A stretch of DNA of 64,000 nt from Microbacterium hibisci (GCF_015278255.1 NZ_JADIJC010000004.1:372001-436000); one strand, 5' to 3'. Positions 8,791 to 17,452 are shown, counted from the first letter of the stretch. The notes: generated from the sequence alone by a model not told the origin. Numbers and translations are program-made.

Positions 8791-9953
8791 GCGGTCCACC
8801 TCGCTCGCGGCAGCACCGCGACGACCGCCCAGCCGACGCCGTCGGGCGCGGGACCGGCCTCGCACGTTCCACCGAGCAGTGCGGCGCGCTCACGCATGCC
8901 CGTGAGGCCGTAGCCGGCCGGGGCCGCAGATGTCGACGCGCTCGCCCGGCCGGGGCTCGGCCCGGCGGCCGAGCCCCGGCCGTCGTCTCGCACCTCGAGC
9001 CGCACGCCGTCGGCGTCGACGGCGACGTGCACGTCGATCCGCGTGGCCTCACGCGCATGACGGCGCGCGTTCGTCACCGCCTCCTGCGCGATCCGGAACA
9101 CCGCGGCGGCGACCGCCGGCGGCACGGCGTCGAGGTCGCCGTCGAGCCGCACGGCGACGGCCGGGACTGCAGCCGTCGCCGCCAGCGACCGGACGTCGGC
9201 GAGCCCCGGCGTCGGCGCCAGCGCGGAGTCGGACGCCCGCAGCAAGCCGACCATCGCTCGCATCTCGCGGAGGGTCTGCGATGCCTCGGCCTCGATCGCG
9301 TGCAGCACCTGCGCGGTCGCCCCCGGATCCTTCGCGGCGACGGCGGTGCCCGCCTGCGCCTGCACCGCGATCGCCGAGACGTGGTGGGCGACCGTGTCGT
9401 GCAGGTCGCGGGCGAGCTGCTCGCGCTCGAGCAGCCGCACCTGCTCGAGCTCTCGGGTGCGGGCGCGACGCCGCCAGCGGACGGCCAGGCCGAGCGTGGC
9501 GGTGGTCACCGCCACCGCGACACCGCCGATGACATCGGCCACCTCCGGCGGCGTCGCCAGGAAGGTGAGCAGCATCCCGAGCACGACGAGTGCGCCGCCT
9601 GCGATCATCGCCCGGCCCGAGCCCCACCGGAACACCGCGTACAGCAGGATCAGGAAGTACACGGTCGTGTACAGCTGCGGGTCGCCCGCGGTCGCGACGC
9701 CCACGCCGGTGCCGACGGCGAAGGCGATGGCGAGCATCGCGAAGGGGCGCGAGCGACGCCACAGCAGGGTGGGCGCCAGCGCGGCGAGCACGGCAGTCCA
9801 CAGCCAGCGCCACGGCACATCGGTGCGGACGGAGGCCTCGAACAGTGCGATCGCCGGGATCGCGGCGACGAGCACCCAGTCGCGCCACACCCGCCGGGGC
9901 GGCGCCGGAACCGCCGCGGGCGCGTCCCAGAGCGCGCGGACGGGGCTCGTCAT
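8787..9953 (-). CDS. Sensor histidine kinase (HisKA_3 type)
   Basis: A 388-residue membrane kinase. Residues ~25-165 hold about six hydrophobic segments and no large extracellular loop, so the signal is probably sensed in the membrane. HisKA_3 follows: EREQLARDLHDTVAHHVSAIAV with the phosphoacceptor His near 184. The ATPase part has EAVTNARRHA (N box), DDGRG (G1) and GYGLTGMRERAALLGG (G2). Start ATG 9953 follows GAGGG; an upstream ATG in the same frame is less well placed. The gene lies 4 bases after the DUF2306 gene and overlaps the response regulator gene, forming a three-gene unit. Confidence 0.92.
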   Translation of the reverse strand: MTSPVRALWDAPAAVPAPPRRVWRDWVLVAAIPAIALFEASVRTDVPWRWLWTAVLAALAPTLLWRRSRPFAMLAIAFAVGTGVGVATAGDPQLYTTVYFLILLYAVFRWGSGRAMIAGGALVVLGMLLTFLATPPEVADVIGGVAVAVTTATLGLAVRWRRRARTRELEQVRLLEREQLARDLHDTVAHHVSAIAVQAQAGTAVAAKDPGATAQVLHAIEAEASQTLREMRAMVGLLRASDSALAPTPGLADVRSLAATAAVPAVAVRLDGDLDAVPPAVAAAVFRIAQEAVTNARRHAREATRIDVHVAVDADGVRLEVRDDGRGSAAGPSPGRASASTSAAPAGYGLTGMRERAALLGGTCEAGPAPDGVGWAVVAVLPRARWTA

Positions 9954-9957
9954 GCCC

Positions 9958-10656
9958 TCATGATAGGCGTGCACCGGTCGCCGTCATCGGGGTGCTGCGC
10001 CGGCGCGGCGTGCGGGCTCGTCGCCGGATGACGACCTCGGCGACGACGAGGTTGATCACCCAGCCCGCGGTCATGAGCAGCGTGTGCGTCAGCGGCGCGG
10101 GCGTGCCGGCGAGCAGTGTGTAGGGCAGGAAGACGACGACCTGCGTTCCCGCGCCCAGGCCGATCGCGTAGGCGCGCGTCATCCACGCGCTGTGCGTGCG
10201 CACATCGCCTCGCCGGATCGCGACGAACGCGGCGACGAGAGCGGCGGCCATGGCCGTGCCGAGCACCAGCCGCACCGCCGCCAGCCCGGGCCCCGTCACG
10301 GAGGCGGGCATGTCGTAGAACACCGTCATCCACAGCGCCGACAGCGCCGACACCAGTCCCGCCGGCGCCACGATGCGTCCGGCGAGGCGGTGCCAGCGCC
10401 GCCGTCGCAGCGACGGCGCGAACTGCAGCGCGCCGAGGACGAGGAAGACGCTCGAACCGACGATGTGCGCGACGACGGGGATCGGCGAGTCGAAGAAGCG
10501 GGCGTTCTCGGCGGTCACCGTCGCACCCGTCGTCAGCTGGGCGAGGCGGCTCGACCCGGCCACGATCGGGACGAGGCTGAGGGCGATCAGACCGGCGGGC
10601 ACCAGCCACTCGGGGCGGCGGCGCGCGACCGGCGGGCGGACGGCGGTGGTTGTCAT
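9958..10656 (-). CDS. DUF2306 family membrane protein
   Basis: A 232-residue protein with about six or seven hydrophobic helices. The pattern PVVAHIVGSSVFLVLGALQF followed by RRRRWHRLAGRIVAPAGLVSALSALWMT, and RTHSAWMTRAYAIGLGAGTQVV, matches the DUF2306 family, whose conserved histidines and arginines resemble haem-binding membrane proteins. It comes first in the unit DUF2306 - kinase - regulator with a 4-base gap, so it may act as an accessory sensor or as a target of the system. The start is ATG 10656; no good ribosome site is visible. Confidence 0.8.
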   Translation of the reverse strand: MTTTAVRPPVARRRPEWLVPAGLIALSLVPIVAGSSRLAQLTTGATVTAENARFFDSPIPVVAHIVGSSVFLVLGALQFAPSLRRRRWHRLAGRIVAPAGLVSALSALWMTVFYDMPASVTGPGLAAVRLVLGTAMAAALVAAFVAIRRGDVRTHSAWMTRAYAIGLGAGTQVVVFLPYTLLAGTPAPLTHTLLMTAGWVINLVVAEVVIRRRARTPRRRSTPMTATGARLS

Positions 10657-10795
10657 GCCGCCATGCTCGCGGGGACGGATGCCGCGCCGCATCGGCCGCC
10701 CGGTCTCAACCGCCTCGTCCGAAAGGCCGAGAACGTGCCGCCCCGGACTCACCGCGTGGCGTGGGTGCCGGCGTACTCCGTGCCCGCGCGTCAGT

Positions 10796-11179
10796 TCACG
10801 GCTCGCGCAGGCACCCGCCGTCGGCGTTCAGACCGCCGAGATCGACCGTCACGCCGGCCGAGGTGTCGATGGTGCCGTACACGCAGCCTCCCGCCACCTG
10901 GGCGCCGAACAGCAGGCCGTCGCCGACCACGCGCGTCTCGACGTCGGCCGCTCCCGCAGCCTCGAGCGCGTCGCTCACCGCCTCCTCGGTGACGGCACCG
11001 GTGGCCTGAAGCGCCTCGAGCCCGGTCGTGGCCGCCGCCACCAGCGCCTCGTCGGCGACCTGCTGCGCCTGATCCATCAGCTCCTTGCCGGGCGCGTCGA
11101 CCTCCACGCCCGCGCAGCCCGTGAGGGTCACCGCGAGCACGGCGGCCGCGAGTGCGATCGCGCGACGACGCACGATCAC
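10796..11179 (-). CDS. Small predicted lipoprotein coupled to purD
   Basis: A 127-residue protein with a lipoprotein signal: basic start VRRR, hydrophobic core AIALAAAVLAVTL and lipobox LTGC, giving a lipidated Cys22 on the outer face of the membrane. The mature part is Ala/Val-rich with two cysteines (AGGCVYGTID and GGCLREP) that could form a disulphide. Its GTG start at 11179 overlaps the purD stop as GTGA, so translation should be coupled to purD although no functional link is evident. I do not recognise a family. Confidence 0.75.
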   Translation of the reverse strand: MIVRRRAIALAAAVLAVTLTGCAGVEVDAPGKELMDQAQQVADEALVAAATTGLEALQATGAVTEEAVSDALEAAGAADVETRVVGDGLLFGAQVAGGCVYGTIDTSAGVTVDLGGLNADGGCLREP

Positions 11180-12450
11180 AGCCCTTCGGCGACCCGGGCG
11201 GCGATGTCGGTGCGGTGCTGGCCGCCCTCGAAGTCGATCGCATCAAGTGCGCGATAGACGCGGCCGCGGGCCTCGGCGAAGGTCGTCGCCACGCCCACGA
11301 CGTTCAGCACGCGGCCGCCCGTGGCCACGAGGCCGCCGTCGGTCTCGGACGTCGCCGCGTGAGCGAGGTGCACGCCGTCGACGGCCTCCGCCTCGCGCAG
11401 GTTCGTCAGCGCGCGCCCGGTGACGGGCGCGGCCGGGTAGCCCTCGCTCGCCAGCACGACGGTCACCGCGACGTCGGCCGCGAAGGCGGGGAGCGGAAGA
11501 TCCTCGAGATGACCGGATGCCGCAGCCAGAAGCAGCTCCGACAGCGGGTCGACCAGCCTGGGGAGCACGACCTGGGTCTCGGGATCGCCGAAGCGCGCGT
11601 TGAACTCGATGACCTTGACGCCGTCGTCGGTGAGGATGAGGCCCGCGTAGAGGAGGCCGATGAAGGGGGTGCCCTCGGCGTCGAGCTGCCGGATGACCGG
11701 CTCGGCGATGTCGCGGGTGACCAGCTCGACGAACTCGCGCTCGCTGCCGAATCGGCCGTCGAGCCAGGGCAGGGGCGAGTAGGCGCCCATGCCGCCGGTG
11801 TTCGGGCCCTCGTCGCCGTCGAGGAGGCGCTTGTAGTCCTGCGCGGGGCTGAGGGGCAGCACATGGTCGCCGTCGCTGAGGAAGAAGAGCGACACCTCGG
11901 GGCCCGAGAGGAACTCCTCGACCAGCACGGCGCCCGACGGCAGGTACTCGTCGGCGTGCGCGAGAGCCGCCTCGCGGTCGGACGTGACGATGACGCCCTT
12001 GCCCGCGGCCAGTCCGTCGGCCTTCACGACGTGCGGCGCGCCGAGCTCGTCGAACGCCGCCTCGACGTCGGCCCGCGTGTGTGCGCGCACAGCGCGGCCG
12101 GTGGGCACGCCGGCGGCATCCATGATCCGCTTGGCGAACGTCTTTGATCCCTCGAGCTGCGCGGCCTCCTTGCCCGGCCCGAACGCCGGAATGCCGCGCT
12201 TGCGCACGGCATCGGCGACGCCCGCGACGAGCGGGGCTTCGGGGCCGATCACGACGAGGGCGATGTCGTTGTCGATCGCGAACTGGCTGACCGCCACGGG
12301 GTCGTTCTGGTCGAGGGCGACCAGCTGCGCGTCCTGCCCGATGCCGGCGTTGCCGGGAGCCGCGAAGATCTCGTGCTCGACCTCCTCCGACCGCAGGGCG
12401 AGGATGATGGCGTGCTCTCGCGCGCCCGAGCCGAGGACCAGGATCTTCAC
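11176..12450 (-). CDS. purD: Phosphoribosylamine-glycine ligase (GAR synthetase)
   Basis: A 424-residue ATP-grasp enzyme for the second step of purine synthesis. It begins MKILVLGSGAREHAI, then AAPGNAGI, IGPEAPLVAGVADA, VVKADGLAAGKGV, GPNTGGMGAYSP and the metal-binding EFNARFGDPETQ, all classic PurD signatures, and has full family length. The start is GTG 12450; TAGGCT (12458-12463) sits seven bases upstream with no Shine-Dalgarno, which suggests leaderless transcription. A lipoprotein gene overlaps its stop. Confidence 0.96.
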   Translation of the reverse strand: MKILVLGSGAREHAIILALRSEEVEHEIFAAPGNAGIGQDAQLVALDQNDPVAVSQFAIDNDIALVVIGPEAPLVAGVADAVRKRGIPAFGPGKEAAQLEGSKTFAKRIMDAAGVPTGRAVRAHTRADVEAAFDELGAPHVVKADGLAAGKGVIVTSDREAALAHADEYLPSGAVLVEEFLSGPEVSLFFLSDGDHVLPLSPAQDYKRLLDGDEGPNTGGMGAYSPLPWLDGRFGSEREFVELVTRDIAEPVIRQLDAEGTPFIGLLYAGLILTDDGVKVIEFNARFGDPETQVVLPRLVDPLSELLLAAASGHLEDLPLPAFAADVAVTVVLASEGYPAAPVTGRALTNLREAEAVDGVHLAHAATSETDGGLVATGGRVLNVVGVATTFAEARGRVYRALDAIDFEGGQHRTDIAARVAEGL

Positions 12451-12508
12451 GGGCTCCAGCCTACCGGCGGCGTTTCCCGGGGTTTCGGGCAGGCGCCGAC
12501 GGTGACCG

Positions 12509-12608
12509 CGTTCGCAACTCCGGATGATTGCGCGCCGCCCCGCGGCGGACCGCCGAGAAGACGCGGGTCTTCGGCGCGGCGCCTTCCGCTTCTCCGGAGT
12601 TGCGAACG
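12509..12608. repeat. 100-bp element bounded by 15-bp perfect inverted repeats
   Basis: CGTTCGCAACTCCGG at 12509-12523 is the exact reverse complement of 12594-12608, with a 70-base interior that holds a smaller hairpin (GAAGAC-GCGG-GTCTTC, 12556-12571). It sits in the divergent promoter region of purD and the SCP-like gene. The right end with its flanks (21 bases from TTCTCCGG to AACGGG) recurs exactly at 63067-63087, so this is a dispersed repeat and not only a local hairpin. Confidence 0.75.
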
Positions 12609-12631
12609 GGTGCGGGAGCTAGCCTGGCAGG

Positions 12632-13003
12632 GTGGCAGCCCGCAAGATCTCGACCGACGACGGCCGCGCCGCCCTGAGCGCGGTCGCGGCGGCGGTGGCG
12701 GCATCCGCCCCTCCCGCCCGCACCGACAACGCGACGGCCGTGCGCTACCTGTTGCAGCTGCTCGCCGAGAAGGCGCCGGGCAACTCCGTCGAGGTGCGCG
12801 TGCCGCCGTTCGGTGCGGTCCAGGTGGTGGAGGGCCCGCGGCACACCCGGGGCACGCCGCCGAACGTGGTCGAGACCGATCCCGCGACCTGGATCGCGAT
12901 CGCGACCGGTGCAGAGCACTGGACGGATGCCGCGACCGCCGGCCGCATCGTCGCCTCGGGCACGCGCGCCGACATCTCGGACCTCCTGCCGCTGCGCCCC
13001 TGA
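12632..13003 (+). CDS. SCP-like (sterol carrier protein fold) actinobacterial protein
   Basis: A 123-residue protein that resembles the bacterial SCP-orthologue family (SCP_3): NATAVRYLLQLLAEKAPGNSVEVRVPPFGAVQVVEGPRHTRGTPPNVVETDPATW and the ending GTRADISDLLPL. The fold suggests a small hydrophobic ligand or lipid pocket, but no substrate is known. The gene lies between purD and purM, a place where it is often found in actinobacteria. GTG 12632 is preceded by TAGCCT six bases upstream and no ribosome site, so it looks leaderless. Confidence 0.78.
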   Translation: MAARKISTDDGRAALSAVAAAVAASAPPARTDNATAVRYLLQLLAEKAPGNSVEVRVPPFGAVQVVEGPRHTRGTPPNVVETDPATWIAIATGAEHWTDAATAGRIVASGTRADISDLLPLRP

Positions 13004-13041
13004 GCCGAGCGCCCGGGCACGGACGGTGGGACAATGGACCC

Positions 13042-13509
13042 ATGACCCGCGCGCGCACCGGCGCCGCCGGAGCCGACGACCCCGACGAGCACGTCATCAA
13101 TGAGGAGTGGGAGTCCGTCGGTGTGCGGCGCGCGCCGCGCATCGGCCACATCATGGGCGGCGGCATCGCGCTGGGGCTGGTCGCCGCACTCGTGCTCACC
13201 GTCGGCGCGGCCGTCACCGAGACCCCGGGCGGACCGCTGTCGACGGGCGCATCGGGGTACCTCCGGGTGTTCGGGGTGTTCGCCGTCATCTGCGTCGGAG
13301 CCGGCCTCCTCGTCGCGTCCGTCACCGTCCTCGTGCTCGACCGCGTGGTCGGGAGCCGCCGGCGGTCGGTCATCGCGGAGCACGCGACCACCCTCACCGA
13401 CGACCTCGTGTCGCCCGTCACCGACGACGTGCCGAAATGGGTGCAAGATGCCGAGGACCTGCGGAGCGACCGCCCCGACGGGTCGAGCCCCCGCCGACCC
13501 GAGGGATAA
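13042..13509 (+). CDS. Two-helix membrane protein, first of a tandem paralogous pair
   Basis: A 155-residue protein: acidic N-terminus (DDPDEHVINEEW), the motif VGVRRAPRI, helix 1 (IALGLVAALVLTVGAAV), a short outer loop with GASGYLRVF, helix 2 (FAVICVGAGLLVASVTVLVLDRVV) and a charged cytoplasmic tail with PKWVQDAEDL. The next gene encodes a protein with the same layout. ATG 13042 has GACAAT six bases upstream and no clear ribosome site. No family with known function is recognised; the position by pur genes is the only context. Confidence 0.75.
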   Translation: MTRARTGAAGADDPDEHVINEEWESVGVRRAPRIGHIMGGGIALGLVAALVLTVGAAVTETPGGPLSTGASGYLRVFGVFAVICVGAGLLVASVTVLVLDRVVGSRRRSVIAEHATTLTDDLVSPVTDDVPKWVQDAEDLRSDRPDGSSPRRPEG

Positions 13510-13515
13510 TGAAGC

Positions 13516-13869
13516 ATGCCCGAGCGAAGCCAGGACCGCATCGAGACCGTGAGCGTGCGCCGCGCGCCGAAGATCTCGGTGTTCCTCATCCTCGGCGCCG
13601 CACTCGGCGTGCTGGTCGCGATGATCCTCACCTTCGCCTTCAACGGCACGGCCGAGGCCAGCCCCAACACCGGCGGCGAGTACTCGCAGGGTCAGGTGTT
13701 CGGGTTCCTCACCCTCATCTGCGTGCCGGTCGGCCTCGCACTCGGCGGCATCGTCGCACTCGTGCTCGACCGCCGCTCGCGGCGTCGGACGCGCGAGATC
13801 GCGGTCGATCACGAGTCCGTCCACGTCGATCCGGAGTCCGGCGCCGACGGCCGCGGTTCGGTGGACTGA
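13516..13869 (+). CDS. Two-helix membrane protein, second of the tandem pair
   Basis: A 117-residue protein parallel to its neighbour: VSVRRAPKI, helix 1 (VFLILGAALGVLVAMILTFAF), a loop ending GQVFGF, helix 2 (LTLICVPVGLALGGIVALVLDR) and the basic stretch RRSRRRTRE. The shared VxVRRAP(K/R)I, (V)FG(V/F) and xLVLDR/SRRR points show common ancestry by duplication. The start ATG 13516 lies 6 bases after the upstream stop; GATAAT five bases before it could also serve as a leaderless promoter. Function unknown. Confidence 0.78.
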   Translation: MPERSQDRIETVSVRRAPKISVFLILGAALGVLVAMILTFAFNGTAEASPNTGGEYSQGQVFGFLTLICVPVGLALGGIVALVLDRRSRRRTREIAVDHESVHVDPESGADGRGSVD

Positions 13870-13884
13870 GCCCGCCGAATCGGC

Positions 13885-13953
13885 CCAGCTCGGCCGACGC
13901 AGGGCGGGCGACGCCAGCTCGGCCGCCTGAGGGCGCGGCTACGCCAGCTCGGC
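13885..13953. repeat. Three CCAGCTCGGC direct repeats with ~30-bp period
   Basis: CCAGCTCGGC occurs at 13885-13894, 13914-13923 and 13944-13953 in the convergent gap; the last copy is inside the 3' end of the minus-strand gene. Spacings are 29 and 30 bases. No clear terminator is otherwise visible here. Confidence 0.5.
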
Positions 13954-14550
13954 GATGATCGGGTGGATGGCGGCGTCGAAGGCGGCCACATCGCCGCGCA
14001 GTCCGTCGGTGACGGCGATCGTCAGTGAGCCGATCCACCACACGCCGCGCTGATTCAGCGGCAGAACCTGCACGTTGAGCTCGAAGGAGTGCGCGCGGCG
14101 ACCCACCTGCCGCTCGTGCTCCGCGATCGCACCCGCGTACGCGCGGTAGGCGGTGCCGGTGCTGTGCGACGCCTCCTTGCGGTAGCGGGCGTGCGCGTCG
14201 CGCGCGTAGGCGAGCGCATCGGCGGCGTGCGGAACGAAGGCGGCCCGCAGCTCGTCGCAGCCTTCGACGGGCAGGGCGAGCACGGTCTCGAAACCGTCCA
14301 CCAGATCGAGCGGCACGGGCGACGGATGGGCCTGCGGCTCGACGGTCATCGCCCAGAACTCTCGCCACTGACGCTCGAGCAGCGCCTGCGCGGTCTCGGA
14401 CCGGTCGTTCACCCGGGGCGGGATGCCGCGCAGGTGCGGCAGCTCTTCCGGGGAGCGGATGCCGAGCACCTGCCGAAGATAGAGGGCGAGAAGAACCGGC
14501 TGACCGGCGTCTTCGCGGATCAGCCACTCCGGAGCACCGGCGCCGCCCAT
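13939..14550 (-). CDS. Conserved hypothetical protein (near purM)
   Basis: A 203-residue soluble protein with no signal peptide or membrane segment. It contains WLIREDAGQPVLLALYLRQVLG, IPPRVNDRSETAQALLERQWREFW, DALAYARDAHARYRKEASHSTGTAYRAYAGAIAEHERQVGRR split by turns, and ends GVWWIGSLTIAVTDGLRGDVAAFDAAIHPII. I do not recognise a family. TAGAAT lies seven bases before ATG 14550, which favours this start over an in-frame ATG at 14559 that overlaps the promoter hexamer. Divergent from purM. Confidence 0.7.
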   Translation of the reverse strand: MGGAGAPEWLIREDAGQPVLLALYLRQVLGIRSPEELPHLRGIPPRVNDRSETAQALLERQWREFWAMTVEPQAHPSPVPLDLVDGFETVLALPVEGCDELRAAFVPHAADALAYARDAHARYRKEASHSTGTAYRAYAGAIAEHERQVGRRAHSFELNVQVLPLNQRGVWWIGSLTIAVTDGLRGDVAAFDAAIHPIIAELA

Positions 14551-14725
14551 GCGGCCCATTCTAGATCCGGGCTCGGACGCCGCGCCCTGTCGAAGCGCAA
14601 CCGGACAGCGGAATCGCCGCACCCCGGCGATCGCTCGCCGACACCGGTTCGGGGCCGCTGCGGGCGGCGTAACGAGCCGCGACCCCCGGCATCCGCTCAG
14701 GCGCGCCGCCGGTAGGCTGGTAGCC

Positions 14726-15919
14726 GTGGCCTCATCCGAACGCGATGCCCCCTCCCGCCCCTCACAGCCTGTGAACCCGTACCAGGCTGCGGGCGTCGAC
14801 ACCGCCGCAGGCGACCTCGCAGTCGAGCTGATGAAATCCGCGGTGCGTCGCACGCACGGGCCCGAGGTGCTCGGGGGCGTCGGCGGCTTCGCCGGGCTCT
14901 TCGATGCGACCGCCTTCAAGGCCTACGACAAGCCGCTGCTGGCCACCAGCACCGACGGCGTCGGCACCAAGGTCGCCATCGCGCAGGCCATCGACAAGCA
15001 CGACACGATCGGGCAGGACCTCGTCGGCATGGTCGTCGACGACATCGTCGTGGTCGGCGCGAAGCCGCTGTTCATGACCGACTACATCGCGTGCGGCAAG
15101 GTCTTCCCCGAGCGCATCGCCGACATCGTCCGCGGCATCGCCGACGGCTGCGCGGCGACCGGCACCGCCCTCGTCGGCGGCGAGACCGCGGAGCACCCCG
15201 GGCTGCTGGGCGTCAACGACTACGACGTCGCGGGTGCTGCGACCGGCGTGGTCGAGGCCTCGGGGGTGCTGGGCGCCGATCGCGTCCGCGAGGGCGACGT
15301 CGTGCTCGCGCTCGCGAGCTCGGGCCTGCACTCCAACGGCTACTCACTCGTGCGCCACATCGTCGCGAACTCGGGCATCCAGTACGGCGACAACGCCCCC
15401 GACTTCGGCACGACGTGGGGCGAGGCCCTCCTCGAGCCGACGCGCCTCTACACGCTGCCGCTCCTGCGCCTCATCACGGAGACCGCCGAGACCGCCGGAG
15501 GCACAACGGTGCCGGCCGTCCACTCGCTCAGCCACGTCACGGGCGGGGGGATCGCCGCCAACCTCGCGCGCGTGCTGCCGCAGGGCACGTGGGTCGAGAT
15601 CGACCGCTCCACGTGGTCGCCCTCGCCCGTCTTCCGCGTCCTCGCCGACCTCGGCGGGCTCGAACTCGAGGCGACCGAGGGCACCTGGAACCTCGGCGTC
15701 GGGTTCCTCGCCGTCGTGGCGCCCGAGAAGGCGGAGGCCGCGGCATCCGCTCTCTCCCGTGAAGGCATCGCGACGTGGCAGGTGGGCGTCGTGCACAGCG
15801 GCGACCGGCCGGCGCCCGACCGTGACGGTGGGGCCGACCACTGGGAGCAGGGCGCCAAGGGCGTCGACGGCGGCGCGGTGCGCCTCGTCGGCTCGTACGC
15901 AGACCACGCGGCTCGCTGA
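14726..15919 (+). CDS. purM: Phosphoribosylformylglycinamidine cyclo-ligase (AIR synthetase)
   Basis: A 397-residue enzyme closing the imidazole ring in purine synthesis. Recognised from NPYQAAGVDTAAGD, GGVGGFAGLFD, TDGVGTKVAIAQAIDKHDTIGQD, GMVVDDIVVVGAKPLFMTDYIACGK, GGETAEHPG and SSGLHSNGYSLVRH, all expected of PurM. The GTG at 14726 follows TAGGCT with a 7-base gap and no ribosome site, so it looks leaderless. purF follows 34 bases downstream on the same strand, probably the same transcript. The C-terminus is slightly longer than usual (DRDGGADHWEQGAKGVDGGAVRLVGSYA). Confidence 0.95.
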   Translation: MASSERDAPSRPSQPVNPYQAAGVDTAAGDLAVELMKSAVRRTHGPEVLGGVGGFAGLFDATAFKAYDKPLLATSTDGVGTKVAIAQAIDKHDTIGQDLVGMVVDDIVVVGAKPLFMTDYIACGKVFPERIADIVRGIADGCAATGTALVGGETAEHPGLLGVNDYDVAGAATGVVEASGVLGADRVREGDVVLALASSGLHSNGYSLVRHIVANSGIQYGDNAPDFGTTWGEALLEPTRLYTLPLLRLITETAETAGGTTVPAVHSLSHVTGGGIAANLARVLPQGTWVEIDRSTWSPSPVFRVLADLGGLELEATEGTWNLGVGFLAVVAPEKAEAAASALSREGIATWQVGVVHSGDRPAPDRDGGADHWEQGAKGVDGGAVRLVGSYADHAAR

Positions 15920-15953
15920 GCCGCAGAACGAACCTACGGAGCAAGCAACACCC

Positions 15954-17414
15954 ATGTGCGGAATCGTCGGGATGGTGGGCCGTGGGTCCGTCAACCAGGA
16001 GATCTACGACTCCCTTCTCCTGCTGCAGCACCGCGGTCAGGACTCCACGGGCATCTCGACCGCCGAGCGCAACGGCGTCGTGCACATGCACAAGGTCAAG
16101 GGCCAGGTGCGCGAGTCGTTCCGCACCCGCGACATGCGGGCGCTGCTGGGAGAGATCGGCCTCGGCCATGTGCGCTACGCCACCAAGGGCACCGCATCCA
16201 ATGAGGAAGAGGCGCAGCCGTTCTACGTGAACGCGCCCTACGGCATCGTCCTCGTGCACAACGGCAACCTCACGAACACGCGTGAGCTCACGCAGGAGCT
16301 GTTCCACAAGGACCGCCGCCACCTCAACACGTCCTCCGACACCGAGCTGCTCGTCAACGTGCTCGCCAACGAGCTGCAGTCGTCGATCTCGGGCCTCGAG
16401 CTCGACCCGGCACAGGTGTTCCACGCCGTGAGCCGCGTGCACGAGCGGGTCGAGGGGTCGTACGCCGCGATCGCCCTGATCGCCGGCTACGGTCTGCTGG
16501 CGTTCCGCGACCCGTTCGGCATCCGTCCCCTGATCCTCGGCACGCGCAAGAACGAGGACGGCCACTACGAGTGGGTCGTCACGAGCGAGTCGCTCGTGCT
16601 CGAGAACGGCGAGTTCGAGGTCGTCCGCGACGTCGACCCGGGCGAAGCCGTGTTCATCGACCTCGAGGGCAACCTGCACACGCGGCAGTGCGCGACCGAC
16701 CCGCAGCTCGTCCCGTGCTCGTTCGAGTACGTGTACCTCGCACGCCCCGACTCGGTGATGAACGGCATCTCGGTGTACGAGGCGCGGCTGCGCATGGGCG
16801 ACCGCCTCGCCGACACCATCGCGAAGTACACGCCCCGCGAGGCGATCGATGTCGTGATGCCCATTCCCGACTCGTCGCGTCCGGCGGCGATGCAGGTGGC
16901 CCGCAAGCTCGGCGTCGAGTACCGCGAGGGCTTCTACAAGAACCGCTACGTGGGCCGCACGTTCATCATGCCCGGGCAGGCCGTGCGCAAGAAGAGCGTG
17001 CGTCAGAAGCTCAACGCGATGTCGACCGAGTTCAAGGGCAAGAACGTGCTGCTCATCGACGACTCCATCGTGCGCGGCACGACGTCGAAGGAGATCATCC
17101 AGATGGCGCGGGATGCCGGAGCCAAGAGCGTCACGTTCGCCTCGGCCGCGCCGCCCGTGCGCTACCCCCACGTGTACGGCATCAACATGCCGTCGCGCCA
17201 CGAGCTCGTCGCCCACGGGCGCACGATCCCCGAGATCGCGCAGGAGCTCGGCGCCGACTTCGTCGTCTACCAGGAGGTCGACGACCTCAAGGCCGCGATC
17301 CTGGAGGGGTCCGACGTCGAGGATCTCGACATGAGCTGCTTCGACGGCCGCTACATCACCGGCACCGTCACCGACGAGTACCTCGCCTGGGTCGAGGGCT
17401 CGCAGGAGAGCTGA
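15954..17414 (+). CDS. purF: Amidophosphoribosyltransferase
   Basis: A 486-residue Ntn-hydrolase/PRTase that commits PRPP to purine synthesis. MCGIVGMVG gives the N-terminal nucleophile Cys2 with no propeptide; LLLLQHRGQDSTGI, GHVRYATKG and HNGNLTN belong to the glutaminase domain. The PRPP loop is VLLIDDSIVRGTTSKEII. The C-terminal tail is about 20 residues longer than the catalytic core and ends SFDGRYITG-like. Start ATG 15954 with GGAG a few bases upstream. It shares a transcript with purM and is followed by a strong hairpin. Confidence 0.96.
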   Translation: MCGIVGMVGRGSVNQEIYDSLLLLQHRGQDSTGISTAERNGVVHMHKVKGQVRESFRTRDMRALLGEIGLGHVRYATKGTASNEEEAQPFYVNAPYGIVLVHNGNLTNTRELTQELFHKDRRHLNTSSDTELLVNVLANELQSSISGLELDPAQVFHAVSRVHERVEGSYAAIALIAGYGLLAFRDPFGIRPLILGTRKNEDGHYEWVVTSESLVLENGEFEVVRDVDPGEAVFIDLEGNLHTRQCATDPQLVPCSFEYVYLARPDSVMNGISVYEARLRMGDRLADTIAKYTPREAIDVVMPIPDSSRPAAMQVARKLGVEYREGFYKNRYVGRTFIMPGQAVRKKSVRQKLNAMSTEFKGKNVLLIDDSIVRGTTSKEIIQMARDAGAKSVTFASAAPPVRYPHVYGINMPSRHELVAHGRTIPEIAQELGADFVVYQEVDDLKAAILEGSDVEDLDMSCFDGRYITGTVTDEYLAWVEGSQES

Positions 17415-17425
17415 CGCCGGATCGA

Positions 17426-17452
17426 ACGGATGCCTCGGGCCGAGGCATCCGT
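17426..17452 (+). terminator. Terminator hairpin after purM-purF
   Basis: ACGGATGCCTCGG and CCGAGGCATCCGT form a 13-bp perfect stem around a single central base, 11 bases after the purF stop. It uses the CGGATGCC/GGCATCCG word common to most hairpins of this window. Confidence 0.8.
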
